From Holophagaceae bacterium (GTDB lineage Bacteria; Acidobacteriota; Holophagae; Holophagales; Holophagaceae), in assembly GCA_023257195.1 (NCBI GenBank), contig JALRCU010000012.1:112000-175999 (forward strand): 64,000 nucleotides of DNA. The letters are read 5' to 3'. Every line of letters starts with the position of its first letter. Positions within the stretch are counted from its first letter, which is position 1. Below, piece by piece: positions 45,201 through 55,599 of this stretch. The notes under the pieces are model-generated. The model did no database searches, was not told where the DNA came from, and worked only from the letters and a program-made list of their open reading frames with translations. Made by a program: the position numbers and the translations under genes.

Positions 45201-46268
45201 TTACATACCGTTAAGTTCTTGTCTAATATCCTTAGCATATTTTCCATTCGGTTCTAAGCTTAGATATTTCTTAAAGTTATTTTTTGCGGCAGGGATATTG
45301 CCACTGCTGTATTCCAACATCCCGAGAAGCCAATAGGACTCAGCAAAATTTGGATCGGCACTGATAGCCTTGAGAACTTTTGTACGCGCTTCGCCTGTTT
45401 TTCCTTCATTAAAGGCAGCCACAGCATCGTTATAGGCGATCTCAGGCCTAGGTCCTACAGCTTTTTCGAGAAATGATCGATATTTTGTCGCGTTGTTATT
45501 ATCCTTTGCTGACTCATAGTGACGAACAAGCATGTCAAAAATATCGGCATTGCTTTTATTGTCGGGCTCAGAATCGGCAATTTCAGCGAGAAGTACAGTG
45601 CCTTCTTTCGTATTACCAGAACTGTATAAGGAGATAGCATAAGCTTTCTTGACTTTGGGCAGCAAGGTTAATAATTCATTCTTTATCGCTTCATCTTTCA
45701 TGGACTGCAATGCTGCGCTCATTCCTTGGTAAGCCTTAGAAAATAGGTCGACGGCTCCTTTGAAATCTTTTTCTCTATACAGAGGAAGACCTTGATTGAA
45801 AAACTGACGTGATTCTGTATCTAGTTTCATTGCTGGGTCAGAAGAAGTACTGCTTTCTGGATTTTCTTCTTTTACGAATGCTTCATTTTGAATATCACGA
45901 TTCGCGGTAGCGCCATATCGAACTCCACCCAATTGAGCTGGGCGATCTTCACCTATACGATAAAGGGTGATATCTAACTGGACAGGCTCCGATAGGTCTA
46001 TTTTGACCTGCTCTCTCGTAGGCTGATAACCTTCGGCTGTCGTTGTAACTTCAAAAAGCTGTGGCTCGAGACCCACTTGAAAGAAAGCCCCTTTTTCGTC
46101 AGCATAGATAGTTTTAGACAGATTTCTAGACGCCAACCGTAATACCAGTTTGGCTTTTGGAATTCGCTCACCCTTCGAATTGATTACTTTACCCAAAATT
46201 CGACCGGTTTGAGCAGTCAAAGAGACTGCCAGGAAAAGGGAAGTCAAAAGGATCATTTTCTTAATCAC
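45201..46268 (-). CDS. Secreted carboxypeptidase-regulatory-like/TPR protein
   Basis: 355 aa. Signal peptide ending near SLTAQTG (residue 19-22); then a carboxypeptidase regulatory-like beta-sandwich (GRILGKVINSKGERIPKAKL near 23-42, about 80 residues); then a TPR region (about residues 165-350) with repeats such as AESYWLLGMLEYSSGNIPAA. Such combinations are common in Acidobacteriota. Probable periplasmic or surface scaffold; partner unknown. Confidence 0.8.
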   Translation of the reverse strand: MIKKMILLTSLFLAVSLTAQTGRILGKVINSKGERIPKAKLVLRLASRNLSKTIYADEKGAFFQVGLEPQLFEVTTTAEGYQPTREQVKIDLSEPVQLDITLYRIGEDRPAQLGGVRYGATANRDIQNEAFVKEENPESSTSSDPAMKLDTESRQFFNQGLPLYREKDFKGAVDLFSKAYQGMSAALQSMKDEAIKNELLTLLPKVKKAYAISLYSSGNTKEGTVLLAEIADSEPDNKSNADIFDMLVRHYESAKDNNNATKYRSFLEKAVGPRPEIAYNDAVAAFNEGKTGEARTKVLKAISADPNFAESYWLLGMLEYSSGNIPAAKNNFKKYLSLEPNGKYAKDIRQELNGM

Positions 46269-46371
46269 AGACGCCTCAATCTATAGATTCTTGGGATGGA
46301 GCAGGGCTCCTAGTAGTATTGTATATGACTTCCCAACGGTATTTCTCCCCTTTAAATTTGAGGCCAATCTG

Positions 46372-46989
46372 ATGGTCATGTCAAAAACGTCAGGAACCAT
46401 CGAGTTGATCTGTGGACCGATGTTTTCAGGTAAATCTGAAGAATTGATTCGTCGGGTAAATCGGGTGGTGATATCCAAACAGCCCGTTCAGGTTTTTAAA
46501 CCCATCTTAGATACTCGATCAAAAAAAGAAGAAATATCTACCCATGAAGGTAAGTTTTTTAGGGCCATTCCAATTCTAAACTCCACACAACTCATCGAAA
46601 AAATAAATCATGAAATAACTACGGTCGCTATCGATGAAGCTCAATTCTTCGATGAGGGACTTGTTTCAATAGTGGAAGCTTTGGCTGATAAAGGACACCG
46701 AGTCATTCTTGCTGGACTTGATCAAGATTATCTTGGAGAGCCATTTGGGGTCATGTCCCTTTTACTTGCGAAAGCAGAGTTTGTAACAAAACTTCAAGCG
46801 GTCTGCATGCAATGTGGTGGTTTAGGGACTCGTACCCAACGATTAGTAAATTCATCAGATCGAGTCCTCGTTGGCGCATCTGATCTCTACGAAGCTCGCT
46901 GCCGAAAATGTCATGAAAGGTCGGAAGCGGCACCGATACCACTAAATTGGGACCTTAAACGCTCAAATAGATCATCAGGAGATAATTAA
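46372..46989 (+). CDS. tdk: Thymidine kinase
   Basis: Salvage of thymidine by ATP-dependent phosphorylation; about 205 aa. P-loop GPMFSGKS near residue 14-21, VAIDEAQFF with the DEAQF catalytic motif near residue 85, and zinc pairs CMQCGG and CRKCHE in the C-terminal lasso domain. The frame is open to an ATG at 46291; I prefer ATG 46372, preceded by GAGG 8 nt upstream (46378 also possible). Confidence 0.94.
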   Translation: MVMSKTSGTIELICGPMFSGKSEELIRRVNRVVISKQPVQVFKPILDTRSKKEEISTHEGKFFRAIPILNSTQLIEKINHEITTVAIDEAQFFDEGLVSIVEALADKGHRVILAGLDQDYLGEPFGVMSLLLAKAEFVTKLQAVCMQCGGLGTRTQRLVNSSDRVLVGASDLYEARCRKCHERSEAAPIPLNWDLKRSNRSSGDN

Positions 46990-46991
46990 TT

Positions 46992-48179
46992 ATGCCTACC
47001 TCACACTCCGGTTCATTTTCAACTGACTTCATGCTGTTTCAGCTGCATCTCACAGATGAGGAGAAATTGGTCAAGCAATCAGCCCGAGAGTTTGTAAATA
47101 AGGAAGTTCTTCCCATTATTGAAAAACATGCCCAAGATCAGACCTTTCCTCATGACCTTATTTCCAAGATGGGTAGCCTAGGTTTTTTTGGACCTACGCT
47201 TCCTGAAAAATACGGTTGTTCTAATCTTTCTGCTATCTCCTATGGCCTATTAATGTACGAATTAGAGCGAGGCGATTCTGGTATTCGCTCGGTTGCCTCG
47301 GTACAGAGTTCCCTCGTGATGTGGCCTATTTTTCAGTATGGCAACGATAGGCAAAAAGACTATTGGCTCCCCTTACTTGCCTCTGGGGAGAAAGTAGGTT
47401 GTTTTGGTCTTACTGAAGCTGACTTCGGATCTAATCCTTCCGGAATGCTTACTAAGGCAGTTAAACAGAGTAATGGCAAGTGGTTGATTAACGGGACAAA
47501 AATGTGGATTACGAACGGAAGTATTTCTGATGTTGCTGTTGTGTGGGCACAGACTGAGCAGGGCGTTAGGGGTTTTCTTGTTCCAACGTCAACCCCCGGC
47601 TTTAAATCAGTCCTTATGAAGGGGAAGTGGAGTCTCAGGGCATCCGTAACCAGCGAATTAATCCTTGAGGATGTTCTTGTTGATGAAGAGACTTCGCTCT
47701 TACCGGAAGCTCGAGGTCTCAAAGCTCCGCTGAGTTGCTTGTCTCAAGCTCGCTATGGCATTGCTTGGGGGGCTCTCGGAGCAGCTGAGATGTGCTATGA
47801 AACAGCCCTTGATTATGCCTTGCATAGAAAGCAATTTGATCGTCCTATCGCTGGATTTCAATTGCAACAAAAAAAACTTACCGAAATGGTCACTGAAATC
47901 ACCAAAGGCCAGTTACTCGCACTCCAGTTAGGAAAACTTAAGGATAGCCATAAGATTACCCCTGCACAAATTTCTATGGCCAAGATGAATAATGTTAAAG
48001 TTGCCCTCGATGTATGTCGTTCAGCGCGTACGATTTTGGGAGCTAATGGAATACTAGATGAATACCCCGTCATGCGGCATATGGCCAACTTGGAATCCGT
48101 TTATACCTATGAAGGTACACATGATATGCATACATTAATTGTTGGCGAGGAGATAACCGGAATCTCTGCTTTCAGTTAA
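46992..48179 (+). CDS. Glutaryl-CoA dehydrogenase-like acyl-CoA dehydrogenase
   Basis: FAD flavoenzyme of 395 aa. Markers of the GcdH subgroup: SGIRSVASVQSSLVM near residue 95 (Arg), GCFGLTEADFGSNPSGM, and YEGTHDMHTLIVGEEITG at the end with the catalytic Glu. It would oxidise and decarboxylate glutaryl-CoA to crotonyl-CoA in lysine/tryptophan breakdown. The downstream crotonyl-to-acetyl-CoA genes are not in the window, although a second acyl-CoA dehydrogenase is at 49898. Its stop directly abuts the tolC stop. Confidence 0.88.
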   Translation: MPTSHSGSFSTDFMLFQLHLTDEEKLVKQSAREFVNKEVLPIIEKHAQDQTFPHDLISKMGSLGFFGPTLPEKYGCSNLSAISYGLLMYELERGDSGIRSVASVQSSLVMWPIFQYGNDRQKDYWLPLLASGEKVGCFGLTEADFGSNPSGMLTKAVKQSNGKWLINGTKMWITNGSISDVAVVWAQTEQGVRGFLVPTSTPGFKSVLMKGKWSLRASVTSELILEDVLVDEETSLLPEARGLKAPLSCLSQARYGIAWGALGAAEMCYETALDYALHRKQFDRPIAGFQLQQKKLTEMVTEITKGQLLALQLGKLKDSHKITPAQISMAKMNNVKVALDVCRSARTILGANGILDEYPVMRHMANLESVYTYEGTHDMHTLIVGEEITGISAFS

Positions 48180-49754
48180 CTATTTGATTTCGAGTCCGCG
48201 CGCCTGGAGCAGGGTTCCTTGCGCTTGTTCAAGTGCTGTCTTGGCCTTAGCGTAATTGATTTGTGCCTGTAATTCATTAGCTATCGATGCATCTAGGGTA
48301 TTTTGCTTCGATTGAACAAGAAAGTTTGTACTCATACCATTCTGAAATTTCTTTTGCTCTGCTTCAAAGTCCTGCTGAGTGAATAATCTAGTTTTCTGAG
48401 CTGCATTTACGCCTCTTGATGCCGCATCAACATTTCTAAAAGCTTGTTCTACTTGAAGTCGAATGCTTAATTTGAGGTCTTGAAGATTGAGTTCGCTCTG
48501 TCTATATTGGGCATTGGCAACAGCATTGCTCCCTCTACCTGCACGATTTAATAGAGGAATCGAGAACGTGACCCCAAAACTATAGCCCGGATACCGCTTA
48601 CTAGTTAAGTCCTCTCGTACCAATGTGGGTGTTGATCGCGTTGCAGAATTCTCGTTTATGCCCACGCTCACATCTAGTTGTGGAAGCATTCGGTTGAATG
48701 CATTGCTTTTAAGGATTTCTTTAGATTTAAGATCGAGTTCCGCTACCTTTAATTCAACTCTATTCTGAATTGCTAGGTCAATTGCCGAGATAGGGTCGCC
48801 TACAAGTGGTTCGACGGTAGGCACATCAGTTGGAATAATACCAGAGGGACGATCTTGGATAGTTGGGTAAAGGGCACGATAAAGAGCATCGGTTGCATTT
48901 AAATACTGAGCCTCAGCGGTGATGATATCCTGCTCGCGTAGAGCGACTTGTGCTTCAGCGGACGTTACTTCGATTGGAGCGAGAATTCCAACCTCAACCC
49001 GAACCTTGCTTTCTTTGAGCTGCGCTTGAGCTAAATTTAATGATGCTTTTTTGTTCTGGAAGTTTCGTGTTGCAAATACCAGATCCCAGTAAAGATTTTC
49101 TGTGGATGAGACCAGGGCAATAATTGACTGCTGAAATGTATAGTCGGAGGCAATTGAGTTATTTTGACTCACAAGATAATTAGCTGCGGCAGAACGGGGG
49201 CCAAACCCCTTAAGGAGGCTCTGAGTATAGGATGCGCTGAACGATCCGGTATAAGGGAAGGGGCTTGCAGGAAGAGGTCCAAAGGGTGATGTTATAGAGG
49301 GGCTGGAAATTGGCGTAATAGTTTGAGTACCACTTACAATCGAAGAATTGTAATTGGGGCCGAGGTAATTAGCCTGAAAAGTCCCCCCCCAAATGAAGGC
49401 TTTGGAAAGAGTAGCCGTCAGGGATCGAGATTTTCTGGTCGAATTTGTTTCCGTTGTAATAAGAGTGGATGGTGAGTTCTGAATGGTGCTATTGGAAATA
49501 CTAGCCGACTGGATCTTTGAATAATTGTCGGATGTAATGAAGTTAAAATCGAAAGCGCCATCTTGTATTAGTTCATTAGCTTTGGTGGCTGCACGAATAT
49601 TTCTAGCAATTCCAACTTGTAAATTATTTTTTAAAGAAGTTTGCACTGCATCGAATAACGATAACTTCAAGGGCTCGCTTTTGATAGGCTCTTGGGCAGA
49701 GACAATCATCATTGGAAGGGCTGAAAAGGCAAAGAAGGCTGATCGCGATTTCAT
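48180..49754 (-). CDS. TolC-family outer-membrane efflux protein
   Basis: 524 aa with an N-terminal signal peptide (AFFAFSALPMMIVSAQEP). Two OEP repeats are visible: long amphipathic helices with N/A/Q-rich heptads (IELKVAELDLKSKEILKSNA and FEAEQKKFQNGMSTNFLV) joined by beta segments with S/T/P-rich loops (TQTITPISSPSITSPFGPLP). Forms the trimeric outer-membrane channel of an RND or ABC efflux or type I secretion system. No inner-membrane or periplasmic partner genes are adjacent. Confidence 0.88.
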   Translation of the reverse strand: MKSRSAFFAFSALPMMIVSAQEPIKSEPLKLSLFDAVQTSLKNNLQVGIARNIRAATKANELIQDGAFDFNFITSDNYSKIQSASISNSTIQNSPSTLITTETNSTRKSRSLTATLSKAFIWGGTFQANYLGPNYNSSIVSGTQTITPISSPSITSPFGPLPASPFPYTGSFSASYTQSLLKGFGPRSAAANYLVSQNNSIASDYTFQQSIIALVSSTENLYWDLVFATRNFQNKKASLNLAQAQLKESKVRVEVGILAPIEVTSAEAQVALREQDIITAEAQYLNATDALYRALYPTIQDRPSGIIPTDVPTVEPLVGDPISAIDLAIQNRVELKVAELDLKSKEILKSNAFNRMLPQLDVSVGINENSATRSTPTLVREDLTSKRYPGYSFGVTFSIPLLNRAGRGSNAVANAQYRQSELNLQDLKLSIRLQVEQAFRNVDAASRGVNAAQKTRLFTQQDFEAEQKKFQNGMSTNFLVQSKQNTLDASIANELQAQINYAKAKTALEQAQGTLLQARGLEIK

Positions 49755-49897
49755 AGAATTATGTTCCTCAAAGTAGTCGGATAAACTGTGATTCTTCAGT
49801 ATAGCCCTTGAGGTATTAGGATATTTAATTAGAACTTTAGAAAGCGGCGAAAGGACCTTTAGGGTTGCTCATTGGCCAAAAAGCAGTCCTCAAAGGC

Positions 49898-51031
49898 CTA
49901 TTTACCGAGCAACTCTCGAGCAATGACAATACGCTGAATCTCTGAGGTTCCTTCATAAATTGTTGTAACTCGAACATCACGATAGAGGCGCTCCACCACA
50001 TAGTCGCTGGTGTACCCATAACCCCCATGTATTTGGACGGCTTTGTCGCATATCCATACGGCATTCTCAGTCGTAAATAATTTAGCCGTGGCTGACTCAA
50101 GGGTTGCTTTTTGATGATTCATAATTTTTGAAGCAGCACGATATATCAATAAACGAGAGGCTTGTACTTTGGATTCCATTTCTGCTAAGTAGGTTGAAAT
50201 GGATTGATGGTCACCAATTCGTTTCCCGAAAGTGGTTCGTTCTTTCGAATATTTAATTGATTCATCGACTGCTCGTTGTGCAATTCCGAGAGCTTGGGCT
50301 GCTATCCCGACTCGTCCTTCATCGAGACCACCAAGGGCAACCTGAAGCCCGGCGCCTTCAGGGCCTAGGAGGTTCTCCTCGGGAACAAAAACATCCTGGA
50401 GGGTTACCATGACGGTATTCGAAGATTTAAGCCCCATTTTTTTTTCGGCCGGAGCAAGGATGAGGCCTTTGTGTCCTGATTCGACGACAAATGCCGATAT
50501 CCCCTTTTTTCCAAGGCTAGGGTTGGTGACCGCCATCACTATGAAGTATTTTGCGTACGCTCCGTTGGTGATCCAAGCTTTAGAGCCATTTAGGATCCAA
50601 CCGCCATCGATTCTGGTTGCCTTCGATTGGAGTGAAGCTGCATCAGAACCTGCGTTCGGTTCGCTCAGCATGAAAGATCCCAAGGCTCGTCCGGAACATA
50701 AATCTGGTAAATATTTCTTCTTCTGTTCCTCAGAACCAAAAGATAAAATTGGCCCGCAGACTACTGAATTATTTACACTCATAGCAACAGCTAGTGAGGC
50801 ATCACAGTAGGCGATTTCTTCTAACGCTAATAGGTAAGAGATTAAATCCTGCCCTGATCCTCCATAACTCTCGGGTACCATCATTCCCATGAATCCCATT
50901 TCGCCAAGTTTGTGAATCAGAGCTGATGCGAATAGGCTCTCCCGGTCTCTCATTGAGGCTTCGGGTTCTACTTCACTTCGTGCAAAATTCCGAGCGAGGT
51001 CTCGGATAGATAGTTGGTCATCGGTGTACAT
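49898..51031 (-). CDS. Acyl-CoA dehydrogenase (short/medium-chain type)
   Basis: 377 aa. FAD-binding pattern SFMLSEPNAGSDAASLQS near residue 117-134, ALGGLDEGRVGIAAQALGIA near 230-250, and the terminal YEGTSEIQRIVIARELLG with catalytic Glu near 364. Butyryl-CoA-dehydrogenase-like beta-oxidation enzyme. It shares few substrate markers with the GcdH-like gene beyond tolC, so the two are probably independent. No electron-transfer flavoprotein genes are nearby. Confidence 0.93.
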   Translation of the reverse strand: MYTDDQLSIRDLARNFARSEVEPEASMRDRESLFASALIHKLGEMGFMGMMVPESYGGSGQDLISYLLALEEIAYCDASLAVAMSVNNSVVCGPILSFGSEEQKKKYLPDLCSGRALGSFMLSEPNAGSDAASLQSKATRIDGGWILNGSKAWITNGAYAKYFIVMAVTNPSLGKKGISAFVVESGHKGLILAPAEKKMGLKSSNTVMVTLQDVFVPEENLLGPEGAGLQVALGGLDEGRVGIAAQALGIAQRAVDESIKYSKERTTFGKRIGDHQSISTYLAEMESKVQASRLLIYRAASKIMNHQKATLESATAKLFTTENAVWICDKAVQIHGGYGYTSDYVVERLYRDVRVTTIYEGTSEIQRIVIARELLGK

Positions 51032-51079
51032 ATATCTAAATGTACCTCTATATTTTAAATTTAGATAAAAGTAAGGAAA

Positions 51080-52177
51080 TTAATCCTTTAATAAATCCGA
51101 TAATCGATCTATCACAATCCTCATTCCATCCCACGGAGTTAGATCTTTGGCTCTGTCAACGCTCGCCCATTCATAGACCTCGTGCTCGAATTCCGAAAGA
51201 ACTACCTTTGCTTCTGGAGCACCAACCCTCAGAGCAAAACAATGTTCTGTGTTAAATAAATAGGGTTTTCCGAGACGTTCTTTTGGAATCACAAAAGTGT
51301 GTTGGTAATTTAAATCAATCAAGTCGCCTTTCAGCCCCGTCTCCTCAAAAACTTCCCTAAGGGCCGCTTGAGTTAACGATTCACCCGGATCTAACATTCC
51401 GGTAACGCTTTGCCACCATCCGCCATCCTCGGGAACTCGCTTCATCATTAATATCTCAATTTTCTTCGTGATCTCTCGAAAGACGATCACCGACACGCTT
51501 CGGGTTGGTGCAGGGGGTTGATGGAGATTCAAACCGAACTGCTGACAAATCTCACTGATCAAAATCTTCTTAACTACACTAACGGGAGGCGCTTTGTCTC
51601 CAAGTAAAGAGGCAATACTTGCAACACCTCGATCTTTGAAACCACAGGCATTAATACCCAAGTAATGATCAAGGTTAGGGCTAACGTTGAATGCAATTCC
51701 GTGCGTCGTAATCCACTTTGATACGTGTAACCCTATGGCACCTAGCTTGGAAAATTTATTATCCGTTCTTACCCATACTCCGGAATCTCCCTTGATTTGT
51801 TGTGCGGATATTCCTAATTGAGAAGTTGTACGAATCATAGATTCTTCGAGGCCCCTTACGAAGTTTCCAAGATTGATTCCAATCTGTTGCAGATTAAGGA
51901 TGGGATAGACAACGATTTGGCCGGGTCCATGATAAGTAATATCTCCTCCCCGAGTAGTCTCAAAGACTTGAATCCGCTTCTCGTCGAGAAATTTATCGGT
52001 CCAAATAAGGTTTTCGCGATTAGCATTTTTCCCTAAAGTAAATACAGGGTTATGTTCTAAAACTACGAGATGTTGCTGGTTGGCCCCTTGAACATCTTCT
52101 TCGAGCAATTTCTGAATTCTAAGACCGGCACGGTAATGGACAGGACCCAAGTCATGAAATACGACTTCATTGTTCAC
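51080..52177 (-). CDS. lipB: LipB octanoyltransferase fused to a NudB-like Nudix hydrolase
   Basis: 365-aa two-domain protein. N-terminal LipB (1-215): RGGDITYHGPGQ at 76-87, Lys144 in SKLGAIG, and the catalytic Cys178 in INACGF, which transfers octanoyl from ACP to lipoyl domains. C-terminal Nudix (225-365): full Nudix box G260-x5-E266-x7-R274-E275-V-x-E278-E279-x-G281, within WWQSVTGMLDPGE. The WQSVTG, NTEHCFAL and late EHEVYEW segments are like NudB, the dihydroneopterin-triphosphate diphosphatase of folate synthesis. The reading frame is continuous, with no sign of a frameshift. PurE is 12 bp upstream. Confidence 0.93.
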   Translation of the reverse strand: MNNEVVFHDLGPVHYRAGLRIQKLLEEDVQGANQQHLVVLEHNPVFTLGKNANRENLIWTDKFLDEKRIQVFETTRGGDITYHGPGQIVVYPILNLQQIGINLGNFVRGLEESMIRTTSQLGISAQQIKGDSGVWVRTDNKFSKLGAIGLHVSKWITTHGIAFNVSPNLDHYLGINACGFKDRGVASIASLLGDKAPPVSVVKKILISEICQQFGLNLHQPPAPTRSVSVIVFREITKKIEILMMKRVPEDGGWWQSVTGMLDPGESLTQAALREVFEETGLKGDLIDLNYQHTFVIPKERLGKPYLFNTEHCFALRVGAPEAKVVLSEFEHEVYEWASVDRAKDLTPWDGMRIVIDRLSDLLKD

Positions 52178-52189
52178 AAATATCCCAAA

Positions 52190-52699
52190 TTAAAAGGATT
52201 TTAGTTTTAGAATCTTTTTGGTTTGGTCAGCTCGAAATCTCTTCAGATTTGATGCAAGCTGCTTGTTGGATAAGGCTAAGATCGATATGGCTAGAAGAGC
52301 TGCATTGGCAGCTCCTGATTTACCCACCGCTACGCAGGCCACTGGAATCCCCTTGGGCATTTGTACAATACTAAGGAGAGAATCTAACCCGTGTAGCGGT
52401 TTGGTGTAGATGGGAATTCCTATCACAGGTAGATGGGTTTTAGAGGCAGCCATACCAGGTAAATGAGCTGAACCCCCGGCTCCCGCAATAAGAACTTGTA
52501 ACCCTCGATCTGCAGCGGATTCACAGTATTTGAAGAGTAAATTGGGGGTGCGGTGGGCACTAACCACCTTCATTTCGAAGGGTACATTCATCTTCTTAAG
52601 CATCTGAGCTGCAAGACGCATGGTGCTGGCATCTGATTGAGAACCCATAATGAGACCCACAAGGGGTTTTCGCGATAGTCGGTTATTTTTTTTAGCCAT
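52190..52699 (-). CDS. purE: N5-carboxyaminoimidazole ribonucleotide mutase PurE
   Basis: 169 aa, class I Pur[13 protein letters not shown] near 17-28, [14 protein letters not shown] near 43-56, and [15 protein letters not shown] near 73-87. It converts N5-CAIR to CAIR in purine synthesis. No purK is adjacent. The N-terminus overlaps the end of the dCMP deaminase gene by 8 bp. Confidence 0.95.
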   Translation of the reverse strand: MAKKNNRLSRKPLVGLIMGSQSDASTMRLAAQMLKKMNVPFEMKVVSAHRTPNLLFKYCESAADRGLQVLIAGAGGSAHLPGMAASKTHLPVIGIPIYTKPLHGLDSLLSIVQMPKGIPVACVAVGKSGAANAALLAISILALSNKQLASNLKRFRADQTKKILKLKSF

Positions 52700-53162
52700 T
52701 TGAAGACTCGTGAGATAGACGCTCGAATTTAATGCCCACTTCTTTAAACATTGATGCAGTCAATGCCATAGACTCGTTCCAATTATCGGGAATATCCTTT
52801 TCACAACACCAATACACCTCACGGATACCCACCTGTATGATCCCTTTGGCGCAATCAGAGCAGATCGGTAGTCCCCATACGTATAAAACAGATCGGTCTA
52901 AAGAGATTCCATTATAGGTTGCGTTGTAAATTACGTTCATCTCTGCATGAACTACGTATTGATATTTAGTAGGGCGATTCCGTAATCGCTCGTCTGTATC
53001 TTCAATCCCGCGGGGAAAACCGTTGTAACCCTGGGATAGGATCTGTCCTTTAGCGCCGACGGCTACCGACCCAATCTGACTTGAGGGATCCTTAGACCAC
53101 AGCGCAACATTTTTGGCTAATTCCATATAGCGCCAATGCCACTTATGCGATAGGACTTTCAC
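52692..53162 (-). CDS. dCMP/cytidine deaminase family protein (ComEB-like)
   Basis: 156 aa. Zinc deaminase motifs HAEMNVI (proton-shuttling Glu) and [10 protein letters not shown] (PCxxC-like), with the usual dCMP-deaminase spacing. Would convert dCMP to dUMP for thymidylate synthesis. Starts at GTG 53162 with AAGGAG 10 nt upstream. Confidence 0.92.
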   Translation of the reverse strand: MKVLSHKWHWRYMELAKNVALWSKDPSSQIGSVAVGAKGQILSQGYNGFPRGIEDTDERLRNRPTKYQYVVHAEMNVIYNATYNGISLDRSVLYVWGLPICSDCAKGIIQVGIREVYWCCEKDIPDNWNESMALTASMFKEVGIKFERLSHESSNG

Positions 53163-53256
53163 GTAAAGTAATCTCCTTATATGCTTTTGCAGGAAACTTC
53201 TATCATAACTCGCCGTTTATATTATTGCCCCGCTGTGACCGATAGTAATGCTTTTT

Positions 53257-53278
53257 AACCCCTTAATATAGAGGGGTT
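53257..53278. repeat. 7-bp inverted repeat upstream of hppA
   Basis: Arms AACCCCT (53257-53263) and AGGGGTT (53272-53278) with an 8-bp A+T-rich centre. No T tract on either strand follows it, so it is not a typical terminator. Located about 60 bp before the hppA start in the divergent region; could be an operator. Confidence 0.35.
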
Positions 53279-53344
53279 GTCTGATAAGATAATCTTTTGT
53301 ATCTGCGCTGACAAGCAACACTTAAATTCAAGGAGTTTATGGAT

Positions 53345-55579
53345 ATGAACAGTCTTAATACTTTAATGTATATCGTTCTTGGCTGCACTTTTGCAGGACT
53401 TCTGTTTGCTGCCTGGCTGGTTCGATGGGTCATGGCTAAAGATACTGGAACGCCCGCAATGCGAAAAATATCTGACGCGATTAAAGATGGCGCGGAGGCC
53501 TTTTTGGCACGCCAGAACAGAACCATAGCTTATCTTTCCGTATTATTTGTCCTCCTACTATTTGCGGGCTACGGATTTATTAGAGATCATCAAGAATTCG
53601 ATCCGGTTAATACCGCTCTGCAGTTGGGTATTTGGGTTGCACTTTCTTTTGCACTCGGAGCCCTTTGTTCAGTGTTTGCTGGTTATGTAGGAATGTGGGT
53701 CAGCATTCGATCTAACATCCGGACTGCGGCTGCTGCGCGGACTTCTTTAAACGAGGCGTTACAAATAGCGCTAAGAGGCGGGGCTGTTTCCGGGATGTTG
53801 GTTGTTGTTATGAGTCTTTTGGGTGTGGCGGGTCTATTTATGTTGGTCCAGTCCGTAAATCCTAATATTGCGGTTCAAAACATCCCCCTCCTTATCGTGG
53901 GCTATGGCTTTGGAGCCTCTTTTGTGGCTCTCTTTGCACAAGTGGGCGGCGGTATCTATACGAAGGCAGCGGATGTGGGCGCGGATTTGGTTGGAAAAGT
54001 GGAAGCGGGTATTCCGGAAGATGACCCTAGGAATCCAGCAGTTATCGCTGATTTAGTGGGCGATAACGTTGGAGACTGTGCCGGTCGTGGTGCAGATTTA
54101 TTTGAGTCTACTGCGGCTGAAAATATTGGAGCAATGATTCTCGGATCAACACTAGCCCTAGTAAGTGAGAAAAATGGAATGGGATTTAGTATGGGCGTTG
54201 TAGGTGTGATGATGTTCCCTCTGGTCGCTCGGGCTTTTGGGATTTTAGCCTCCATTGTTGGAATTCTTTCTGTGAAACTCACTTCTGAAGATGAAGATCC
54301 TATGGCTGCTCTTAACCGTGGGTACTACATCTCAGTGATTCTTGCGTTGCCGATGTTTGCTTACGCATCTCATTGGCTCCTCAATTCTCCTCAGGCGCCC
54401 AACGCTTGGTGGCATTTCTTTTTATGCGGCGTAATTGGTGTTATAACTTCAGTGATATATGTATTTATAACTCAATACTACACAGAATATAAATACAGGC
54501 CAGTCCGTGCGATCGCAGAAGCCTCAACTACGGGTCCGGCCACCAACGTCATTGAAGGAACCGCGGTAGGTTTTGAAAGTACCTGGATGCCGGTGGTCAC
54601 ATTAAGTGCTGCCTTACTCAGTTCGTATTACCTTGGTAAAACAAGTGGTCTACCTGAGGGTGGCTTGTTTGGAACAGCGGTGGCAACGATGGGAATGCTG
54701 GCTTCGGCTGCGTACATCTTAGCCATGGATACGTTTGGACCTATTACCGATAACGCCGGCGGCATTGTTGAAATGTCCGAACAACCAGAAGAGGTCCGAA
54801 AACGGACCGATCGTTTAGACTCGGTCGGTAATACCACGAAAGCACTGACCAAGGGCTACGCCATTGGTTCGGCAGGCTTGGCGGCTTTTCTTCTCTTCCA
54901 AGCTTATATTGATGAAATCAAGCACTATACGGGAATCGAAACACTCGATGTCAACTTGGGCAAGCCAGTAGTTTTTGTTGGAGCCCTGTTGGGCGCTATG
55001 CTCGTTTTCCTATTTAGTTCAATGTGTATTCGCGCAGTCGGTTCAGCGGCAAAGAGTATTATCGTTGAGGTACGTAGGCAATTTTCCAGCTTACCCAGGG
55101 TAAACGACATTATTCAGTTCCCTGCTGATTTCAAACCTGACTACGGCGCATGCGTTGATATTGTCACCAAATCTGCACTAGCGAAGATGATCGCTCCCGG
55201 ATTATTAGTTGTTCTAGCCCCAATAGTGGTTGGATTAACTTTCCGTGTATTTATTACAGATATCGATCGATATATTGCAGCAGAATCGGTTGCAGCCATG
55301 CTTATGGTCGGAACCATTACAGGCATTCTTATGGCACTTTATCTAAACAATTCTGGTGGAGCTTGGGACAATGCTAAGAAGTACATTGAGACAGGCGCAC
55401 TTGGCGGCAAATATATCAAGGACGCGCAGGGTAATAAAGTAAAGAATCCCACGCATTCCGCCGCAGTTGTGGGTGATACCGTCGGCGATCCCTTTAAGGA
55501 CACTGCTGGACCATCCCTCCACGTTCTGATCAAACTCCTGGCTACCGTAACCTTGGTGATGGCCCCCCTCTTTATTTAA
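53345..55579 (+). CDS. hppA: Membrane-bound H+-translocating pyrophosphatase
   Basis: About 744 aa with 15-16 TM helices. The pyrophosphate site is clear: [20 protein letters not shown] followed by [16 protein letters not shown], and a second acidic set [17 protein letters not shown] at the C-terminus. [16 protein letters not shown] carries Lys where K+-dependent enzymes have Ala, so it is expected to be the K+-independent, H+-pumping type. It saves energy by coupling PPi hydrolysis to proton pumping. ATG 53345 has AGGAG 9 nt upstream; ATG 53339 (3 nt from it) is an alternative. Ends in a strong terminator. Confidence 0.96.
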   Translation: MNSLNTLMYIVLGCTFAGLLFAAWLVRWVMAKDTGTPAMRKISDAIKDGAEAFLARQNRTIAYLSVLFVLLLFAGYGFIRDHQEFDPVNTALQLGIWVALSFALGALCSVFAGYVGMWVSIRSNIRTAAAARTSLNEALQIALRGGAVSGMLVVVMSLLGVAGLFMLVQSVNPNIAVQNIPLLIVGYGFGASFVALFAQVGGGIYTKAADVGADLVGKVEAGIPEDDPRNPAVIADLVGDNVGDCAGRGADLFESTAAENIGAMILGSTLALVSEKNGMGFSMGVVGVMMFPLVARAFGILASIVGILSVKLTSEDEDPMAALNRGYYISVILALPMFAYASHWLLNSPQAPNAWWHFFLCGVIGVITSVIYVFITQYYTEYKYRPVRAIAEASTTGPATNVIEGTAVGFESTWMPVVTLSAALLSSYYLGKTSGLPEGGLFGTAVATMGMLASAAYILAMDTFGPITDNAGGIVEMSEQPEEVRKRTDRLDSVGNTTKALTKGYAIGSAGLAAFLLFQAYIDEIKHYTGIETLDVNLGKPVVFVGALLGAMLVFLFSSMCIRAVGSAAKSIIVEVRRQFSSLPRVNDIIQFPADFKPDYGACVDIVTKSALAKMIAPGLLVVLAPIVVGLTFRVFITDIDRYIAAESVAAMLMVGTITGILMALYLNNSGGAWDNAKKYIETGALGGKYIKDAQGNKVKNPTHSAAVVGDTVGDPFKDTAGPSLHVLIKLLATVTLVMAPLFI

Positions 55580-55599
55580 TTCAAATCACTAAAGGGTAG

